From: JAVEDQ01 sp963783105
GTDB lineage: Bacteria > Actinomycetota > Actinomycetes > Frankiales > Frankiaceae
Length of the DNA: 64,000 bases
Direction of reading: 5' to 3'
Assembly: GCA_963783105.1 (NCBI GenBank)
Contig: CAWAMI010000002.1
Location: forward strand, 434,001 to 498,000
Below the pieces are notes generated by a model, which had not been told where the DNA came from, searched no databases, and saw only the letters and a program-made list of their open reading frames with translations. A program made the position numbers and the translations under genes. Shown piece after piece: positions 59,139 to 64,000 of this stretch; the first letter of the stretch is position 1; every line of letters starts with the position of its first letter.

Positions 59139-62100
59139 TCAGCCACGAGCCGACCGCACGGCAGCGGCGCCCGCGAGGGCGGCCAGTCCAGCGCCCGCCA
59201 CGGCGCTCGCCAGGACTCCGTAGCGGGCGGTCTTCGACACGCTGGGGCGCTCGGCGTACTCCTCCGGGCATTCGACCGAGGCGGGAAGAGTGTTCCGCAT
59301 CGCCATGTGCAGCAGCTCGGCCAGGTGGATCCCCCGGCGCCCCCCGGAGTCCCCCTGCTCGATCTGGGTGCGGCAGGAGAAGCCGTCGGCCAGCACCGCG
59401 GCGGAGGGGTCCGCATCGCGGAGGGCAGGCAGGAGCACCCGCTCGGCTGCGGCCATCGACACGTCGTAGTGCCCGGCCTCGAAGCCGAAGTTGCCGGCGA
59501 GCCCACAACAGCCGGAATCGAGCGCCTCCGCATCCGCCCCCATCCGCTTCAAGAGCTCGAGATCCCGGTCGGTGCCCATCACCGCGTGGTGGTGGCAGTG
59601 GAACTGGATCAGTGCCCGGGCGTCGACCGGAGGCGGCTGGTAGCCGGGCGTGTGGTCCAGCAGCAGCTCGGCCAGGGTCACGGTCTGCTGCGACAGCCGG
59701 CGGACGTCCTGGTCGTGCGGGAACAGCTCGCGGGCGTCGCTCCGGAACACCGCGGTGCAGCTGGGCTCGAGCCCGAGGACCAGGCCGCCGCGTCGGACGT
59801 GGTCGCGCAGGACGTCGACGGTGCGGGAGAGGATCCGCTTGGCGACGGCCGCCTGGCCCGTCGAGATCCAGGTCAGGCCGCAGCAGACGTGCTCCTGCGG
59901 CACCGTCACGCGCCACCCGGCCGCTTCCAGGACCTCGACGGCCGCGCGGCCGACGGCAGGGGAGAAGCGGTTCGTGAACGTGTCGGGCCAGAGCAGAACC
60001 TCCCCGCGCTCACCGGAGCCCCGGGCGGCGCCGTCTGTCGATTCCCGCCGCGCGAACCAGTCCTGCAGCGTCTCGTCCGCGAACAGCGGCACCTCCCGGC
60101 GAGGGTCGGCGCCCGCGAGCTTCAGGGCCACCGTCGACAGCACCGGGGCCGAGCCCAGGGCGTTGACGAGACGAGGCACCTTGGACGCGACGGCTGCGAC
60201 CAGCGGCAACCACCCCATCGACCAGTGCGCCAGCGGGCGGCGCAGGTTCCGCCAGCCCTCGTAGTGGTGGGAGAGGAACTCGGCCTTGTAAGTCGCCATG
60301 TCGACGTTCACCGGGCAGTCGGACTTGCAGCCCTTGCAGGCGAAGCACAGGTCGAGCGCGTCGCGGACGGCGGTCGAGTGCCAGCCGTCCGAGATGGGCG
60401 AGTCGTCATGGCCCTGGAGCATCTCGAACAGCAGGCGGGCCCGTCCGCGCGTGGAGTGCTCCTCCTCCCGGGTGACCATGTAGGACGGGCACATGACGCC
60501 GCCGCTCTCGCGCCGGCAGTTCCCCACGCCGACGCAGCGCAGCACGGCGCGATCGAAGCTGAAGTGGTCGTCCGGGTACGAGAAGTACGTCGAGCCGGGG
60601 GCGACGCCGACGCGCGGTTCGTAGTCGGCGCCGAGGCGCAGGTCCTCGTCCAACCGGTTCGGCTCGCACACCTTGCCGGGGTTCATCCGGTTGTCCGGGT
60701 CGAAGATCGCCTTGAACTGTCCGAACGCCCGCATCAGTTCCGGGCCGTACATCTTCGGGAGCAGCTCGGCGCGTTGCTGCCCGTCCCCGTGCTCGCCGGA
60801 GAACGAGCCGCCGTAGGACACGACGAGGTCGGCCGCCTCCTCGATGAACGCCCGGTACTTCGCCACCCCCGGCTGCGTGAGCAGGCCGAACGGGATGCGG
60901 GTGTGGACGCACGCCTGGCCGAAGTGGCCGTAGATCGAGGCCTGGGTGTAGCCGTACTTCTCGTACAGCTTCTCCAGGTCCCGGATGTAATCGCCCAGGT
61001 TGGACGGGTCGACCGCGGAGTCCTCCCAGCCGGGCCAGGTGTCGTGCCGACCCGGGACGCGGGCGGTCGCGCCGAGACCCGACTCGCGGATCCTCCACAA
61101 CTGCGCCTCGTGGGCCGGGTCGTCGAAGAACACGACGTCGTCGTCGTCCCGGCCGCGTCCGACTCGGCGCAGCAGGTCGTCGACGTGCGCGTCCGCCTCC
61201 TCGGTCGTGTCGCCCCCGAACTGGACCAGCAGGAAGCCGCTGCCCTTCGGTAGCAGCTGGAGGGCCTGCGGATTGAGGCCCTTCTCGCGCTCGTAGCCGA
61301 TCAGCTTGTCGTCCAGGCCCTCGAGAGCGATCGGCTTCGACTCCAGCACGGTGGGGATCGCGTCGGCCGCCTCGGCGATGGAGGGGTAGGCGAGGATGCA
61401 GGCCGCCTTCTCCTTGACCACCGGGATCAGCGCGATCTCGGCCCGCAGGACGGTGACCAGCGTGCTCTCGCTGCCGACGAGTGCCTGGGCGAGGTGGAAG
61501 TGCTTCTCCGGCAGCAACGAGTCCAGGTTGTATCCGGAGACCCTCCGCGGGATGTGCGGATAGTTCGTGCGGATCGCAGCGAGACAGCTGTCCCGGAGGG
61601 CGCGGAGCTGGCGGTAGACCTCGGCCCGGCGACCGCCCTCGGCGACGATCCGCTCGAACTCGTCGTCCGGGGTCTCCCCGACCCACATGCGGGTGCCGTC
61701 GTAGAGCAGGACCTCCATCCGCACGATGTTGTCCACGACCTTGCCGGCCCGCTGCGCCGTGGCGCCGCACGAGTTGTTCCCGATCATCCCGCCGAGGGTG
61801 CAGTGGCTGTGGGTCGACGGCGACGGCCCGAACTCCAGGCCGTGCTCGGACAGCAGATCGTTCAGGCGGTCCAGGACGATGCCGGGTTCGACGACGCAGG
61901 TGCGGGCGTCGGCATCGACGGAGACGAGACCGGTGCAGTACTTCGACCAGTCGAGGACGACGGCCGTGTTGGTGCATTCGCCGGACAGGCTCGTGCCGCC
62001 GCCGCGGGACAGCAGCGGAGCACCGTGCTCCTGGCAGACGGCCACGGCTTCCACGCCGGCCTCGACCGTCCGCGGGACGACCACCCCGATCGGGATCTGC

Positions 62101-62282
62101 CGGAAGTTGGAGGCGTCCGTCGAGTAGGCGCCGAGGCTTCCCGGGTCGAACCGGACCTCCCCGTCCACGCGGGCGCGCAGGTCTCGTTCCAGCGCGGAGA
62201 TGTCGATCTCCGGAGCCGGGGAACGGACGACCGGGTCCGGCAGGTCCGCCGGCCCGGGACGCCCCGCGTCGAGCAGGGTCAT
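59139..62282 (-). CDS. giant FAD- and Fe-S-binding oxidoreductase (D-lactate dehydrogenase/GlpC-type fusion), paralogue B
   Basis: The 1047-aa product starts at ATG 62282 and matches paralogue A in domain order: FAD domain (PLLSRGGGTSLSGECTNTAV, IGNNSCGATA), FAD-linked oxidase C (SYGGSFSGEHGDGQQRAEL), the 4Fe-4S CFACKGCKSDCPVNVDM, and the cysteine-rich CCG domains (VCCGLTWISTGQAA, CCGLAGNFGFEAGHYDVS). A C-terminal hydrophobic helix (YGVLASAVAGAGLAALAGAA) suggests membrane attachment. It would oxidise a 2-hydroxyacid and feed the respiratory chain. Confidence 0.93.
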   Translation of the reverse strand: MTLLDAGRPGPADLPDPVVRSPAPEIDISALERDLRARVDGEVRFDPGSLGAYSTDASNFRQIPIGVVVPRTVEAGVEAVAVCQEHGAPLLSRGGGTSLSGECTNTAVVLDWSKYCTGLVSVDADARTCVVEPGIVLDRLNDLLSEHGLEFGPSPSTHSHCTLGGMIGNNSCGATAQRAGKVVDNIVRMEVLLYDGTRMWVGETPDDEFERIVAEGGRRAEVYRQLRALRDSCLAAIRTNYPHIPRRVSGYNLDSLLPEKHFHLAQALVGSESTLVTVLRAEIALIPVVKEKAACILAYPSIAEAADAIPTVLESKPIALEGLDDKLIGYEREKGLNPQALQLLPKGSGFLLVQFGGDTTEEADAHVDDLLRRVGRGRDDDDVVFFDDPAHEAQLWRIRESGLGATARVPGRHDTWPGWEDSAVDPSNLGDYIRDLEKLYEKYGYTQASIYGHFGQACVHTRIPFGLLTQPGVAKYRAFIEEAADLVVSYGGSFSGEHGDGQQRAELLPKMYGPELMRAFGQFKAIFDPDNRMNPGKVCEPNRLDEDLRLGADYEPRVGVAPGSTYFSYPDDHFSFDRAVLRCVGVGNCRRESGGVMCPSYMVTREEEHSTRGRARLLFEMLQGHDDSPISDGWHSTAVRDALDLCFACKGCKSDCPVNVDMATYKAEFLSHHYEGWRNLRRPLAHWSMGWLPLVAAVASKVPRLVNALGSAPVLSTVALKLAGADPRREVPLFADETLQDWFARRESTDGAARGSGERGEVLLWPDTFTNRFSPAVGRAAVEVLEAAGWRVTVPQEHVCCGLTWISTGQAAVAKRILSRTVDVLRDHVRRGGLVLGLEPSCTAVFRSDARELFPHDQDVRRLSQQTVTLAELLLDHTPGYQPPPVDARALIQFHCHHHAVMGTDRDLELLKRMGADAEALDSGCCGLAGNFGFEAGHYDVSMAAAERVLLPALRDADPSAAVLADGFSCRTQIEQGDSGGRRGIHLAELLHMAMRNTLPASVECPEEYAERPSVSKTARYGVLASAVAGAGLAALAGAAAVRSARG

Positions 62283-62303
62283 GTCGCCCTCACTTCGGTC
62301 TGG

Positions 62304-62663
62304 TCAGCTGGGGCTCGTCCATCGGGAGGAGACGGCGAGCGCCGTTGCCACCCCCGCGTCGAGCAGCGTCGGGGTGCGCATGTCGGGCCGGAGCGCGGCA
62401 CAGGCGACGTCGGTGGAGGCGTGCGCCGCGTCGACGAGGGCGCCGGCGTCGGCCAGCCGCGGCCGGGCCGCGAGGACGGCCGCCTGGGCCAGGTGGCGGG
62501 CACCGAGCACGCGGGCGACGGGCGAGGCCCAGCCGGGTACGCCGTCGGACCCCGTGCCGAGCAGGCGCCCGGGTGCGACGAGGAGGAAGGCTCCGTAGCC
62601 CGCCCGGAGCGCCACGGGAGCCCATCGCGAGCTCGGCCGAGCACCGGCTCCGACGTCCGTCAC
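62304..62663 (-). CDS. small hydrophobic conserved hypothetical protein
   Basis: The 119-aa product starts at GTG 62663 inside the SDR stop (GTGA). It has weak hydrophobic helices (APVALRAGYGAFLLVAPGRL; VARVLGARHLAQAAVLAA; LLDAGVATALAVS), compatible with a membrane-associated protein. No family recognised. It is co-transcribed with the SDR gene and sits 21 bp before the FAD/Fe-S gene, so it belongs to the same operon. Confidence 0.7.
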   Translation of the reverse strand: MTDVGAGARPSSRWAPVALRAGYGAFLLVAPGRLLGTGSDGVPGWASPVARVLGARHLAQAAVLAARPRLADAGALVDAAHASTDVACAALRPDMRTPTLLDAGVATALAVSSRWTSPS

Positions 62664-63685
62664 GACCGGGCCGCCGCCACGGCGCCCGCCCCGGCCGCCG
62701 CCGCGGTCCCGATGAGGCCGCCGAGCACGGCGCGACGGTGCCGGCTCAGGAACGCCTGGGGGCTGTGTGCGTAGGCCTCCGAGTCGAACGTGCCGTGCGC
62801 ACCGGCGTCCCCGGGCAGCGCGTCGAACAGGTTGTTGTGCTCACGCGGCAGGGGCTGACGGTCCGTCTGCTGGCTGCTGAAGCCGGTCCGGGCGAGATAG
62901 CGGTCGAGCAGGCCCGGTATCAGGCGGTTGCCGACGATCGTGCCGACCGTGGACATGCCGACCCAGTACGCCCGCCGGGGATGTTCGGCGGCCCAGACGA
63001 CGCTCCGGGCGGCGACCTCCGGTTGGTAGATCGGAGGCACGGGCTGCGGGTGGTGGGACAGCTTGTTGACGACCCACTCGAACTGCGGCGTGTTCATCGC
63101 CGGCAGATGACACATGGTGACGCGGACGTTCGAGCGTTCGGCCAGCAGTTCGGTGCGGAGGGATTCCGTCATGCCGACGATGGCGTGCTTGGCGCCGCAG
63201 TACGCGGCCTGCGCCGGGATCCCCCGGTAGGCCAGGGCGCTGCCGACCTGCACGATGACGCCGCGGTTGCGCTGTCGCATCCGCCGGACGGCGGTGGCGC
63301 TGCCCCAGACGAAGCTCAGGTAGGTGACCCGGGTCGCGCGCTCGAACTCCTCGGGCGTCACCTCCCAGAAGGGGGCGAAGACACTGGCCATGGCCACGTT
63401 GACCCAGACGTCGATCTCGCCCAGCTCGCGTTCGACCTGGTCGGCCGCGGCCTCCACCTGCGCCGACTCGGCGACGTCGGTCGGAACAGCGAGGCCGCGG
63501 CGGCCCGCCTCCTTGACCTCGCGCGCCGCGGTCTGCAGGCCTTCGTTGTCCCGTGCCAGCACCGCGACGTCGTAACCGGACCGCGCCAGCTCACGGACGA
63601 CCGCGCGGCCGACACCGGCGCTCCCGCCCGTGACGACGGCGACGCGGCCGTGGTTCCGTGTTCCCCGGCGGCCTGGGATGTTCAT
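62660..63685 (-). CDS. short-chain dehydrogenase with C-terminal membrane-tail extension
   Basis: The 341-aa product from ATG 63685 has VAVVTGGSAGVGRAVVREL, VWVNVAMASVFA (NNAG position changed to NVAM), Ser in VQVGSALAYRG and catalytic YCGAKHA. After the SDR core (about 1-240) an extension of ~100 residues ends in RRAVLGGLIGTAAAAGAGAVAAA, a C-terminal hydrophobic helix. This layout fits the SDR subgroup with C-terminal anchors in actinobacteria. Both ends overlap neighbours (ATGA upstream, GTGA downstream). Confidence 0.88.
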   Translation of the reverse strand: MNIPGRRGTRNHGRVAVVTGGSAGVGRAVVRELARSGYDVAVLARDNEGLQTAAREVKEAGRRGLAVPTDVAESAQVEAAADQVERELGEIDVWVNVAMASVFAPFWEVTPEEFERATRVTYLSFVWGSATAVRRMRQRNRGVIVQVGSALAYRGIPAQAAYCGAKHAIVGMTESLRTELLAERSNVRVTMCHLPAMNTPQFEWVVNKLSHHPQPVPPIYQPEVAARSVVWAAEHPRRAYWVGMSTVGTIVGNRLIPGLLDRYLARTGFSSQQTDRQPLPREHNNLFDALPGDAGAHGTFDSEAYAHSPQAFLSRHRRAVLGGLIGTAAAAGAGAVAAARS

Positions 63686-64000
63686 GCTGTCCTCTCCTTG
63701 GACGTCGTTTCTGCTCGGGACAGGGCCACCCCCGCGCGCAGCAGTTCGGCGTGGACGAACGCCTGCGGGAGGTTGCCCCGCAGCTGGCGTTGCCGGACGT
63801 CGAACTCCTCGGTGTAGAGGCCGGGTGGCCCAGAGCCGGCGCGGGTGCGCTCGAACCACCGCGCCGCCTCGACGATCCGGCCCTGCTGCGCCATCGCCTC
63901 GGACATCCAGAAGCCGCAGATCAGGAACGCACCTTCGGCGTACGAGAGGGGACGCGAGTCGTGCCGGAACCGGTACAGGTAGCCGTCCTCGGTGAGGTCG
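63682..64000 (-). CDS. GH15-family glucoamylase/trehalase-like protein, C-terminal part
   Basis: The frame enters from the right window edge, so only the last ~105 residues are visible: LTEDGYLYRFRHD, SYAEGAFLICGFWMSEAMAQ, ARWFERTRAGSGPPGLYTEE and LRGNLPQAFVHAELL. The AEGAFLICGFW segment and the LYxEEFD…GNLPQAFVHA block are characteristic of GH15 (glucoamylase and actinobacterial trehalase). It is the first visible gene of the operon SDR-small protein-FAD/Fe-S-TPP. Its stop overlaps the SDR start (ATGA). Confidence 0.85.
   Translation of the reverse strand, partial: DLTEDGYLYRFRHDSRPLSYAEGAFLICGFWMSEAMAQQGRIVEAARWFERTRAGSGPPGLYTEEFDVRQRQLRGNLPQAFVHAELLRAGVALSRAETTSKERTA

Noticed and set aside
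1..64000. CRISPR arrays, tRNA or rRNA genes
   Set aside because: No spaced direct-repeat arrays, tRNA cloverleaf-like stretches or rRNA sequences were recognised by eye. The short tandem repeats found lack spacers.

Overview
The window comes from a very GC-rich actinobacterium. GTG starts are common, reading frames overlap by 1-4 bases, lipoprotein signals are frequent, and the gene families are typical of Actinomycetota (qcrB/ctaD respiration, F420/FMN luciferase-like enzyme, LpqB/GerMN-type lipoprotein, class III-type PHA synthase). A Pseudonocardiales relative is my best guess, but no rRNA or marker gene here settles it. I see no tRNA, rRNA or CRISPR array.

Left part (1-20 kb). A TnpB-like fragment cut by the window edge and an IS5-type transposase open the window. 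Then come a lipoprotein plus polytopic membrane protein pair, a PHA-synthase operon (phaE-like, phaC, GNAT), a luciferase-like oxidoreductase and a dienelactone hydrolase. A polysaccharide island follows: a GH6 and a GH5-CBM2 enzyme on the minus strand face a lipoprotein and a processive family-2 glycosyltransferase on the plus strand. Next are an acyl-CoA dehydrogenase, a ChaA-type antiporter, a zinc-free MDR reductase, a phasin-like protein and YaaA.

Middle (20-41 kb). Two STAS-type proteins precede a tightly coupled six-gene operon: response regulator, histidine kinase, GerMN lipoprotein, holin-like/phosphodiesterase fusion, metallo-beta-lactamase-fold protein and DedA. Beyond it lie Nudix, NhaA, a YedY-like molybdoenzyme with a flavin reductase, an SDR, an HD protein, an M42 peptidase, a ModA-like lipoprotein, a small metallochaperone-like lipoprotein, a YrhK protein, a CrtI-like oxidoreductase and an isolated ctaD-qcrB pair. 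Around 32.5-33.2 kb the DNA looks damaged: one gene is frameshifted next to a 9-bp repeat, and the tails of a transporter and an HxlR regulator abut as if everything between them had been deleted.

Right part (41-64 kb). Two paralogous modules each pair a TPP-dependent oxidase/decarboxylase with a giant FAD/Fe-S lactate-dehydrogenase-like protein, and the gene order is reversed between them. Between the modules lie an enolase-superfamily enzyme, two lyso-lipid acyltransferases, two tandem MFS carriers, an alpha/beta hydrolase with an aspartate nucleophile, an MFS carrier with a long C-terminal extension, a second copy of the small lipoprotein, and a DUF4396 membrane protein broken by two single-base frameshifts. 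The window ends in an SDR and the 3' part of a GH15 glucoamylase/trehalase-like gene.

Taken together, the region reads as accessory energy, redox and envelope functions (alternative pyruvate/lactate oxidation, extra bc1/aa3 subunits, PHA storage, extracellular beta-glucan) rather than a core housekeeping locus.
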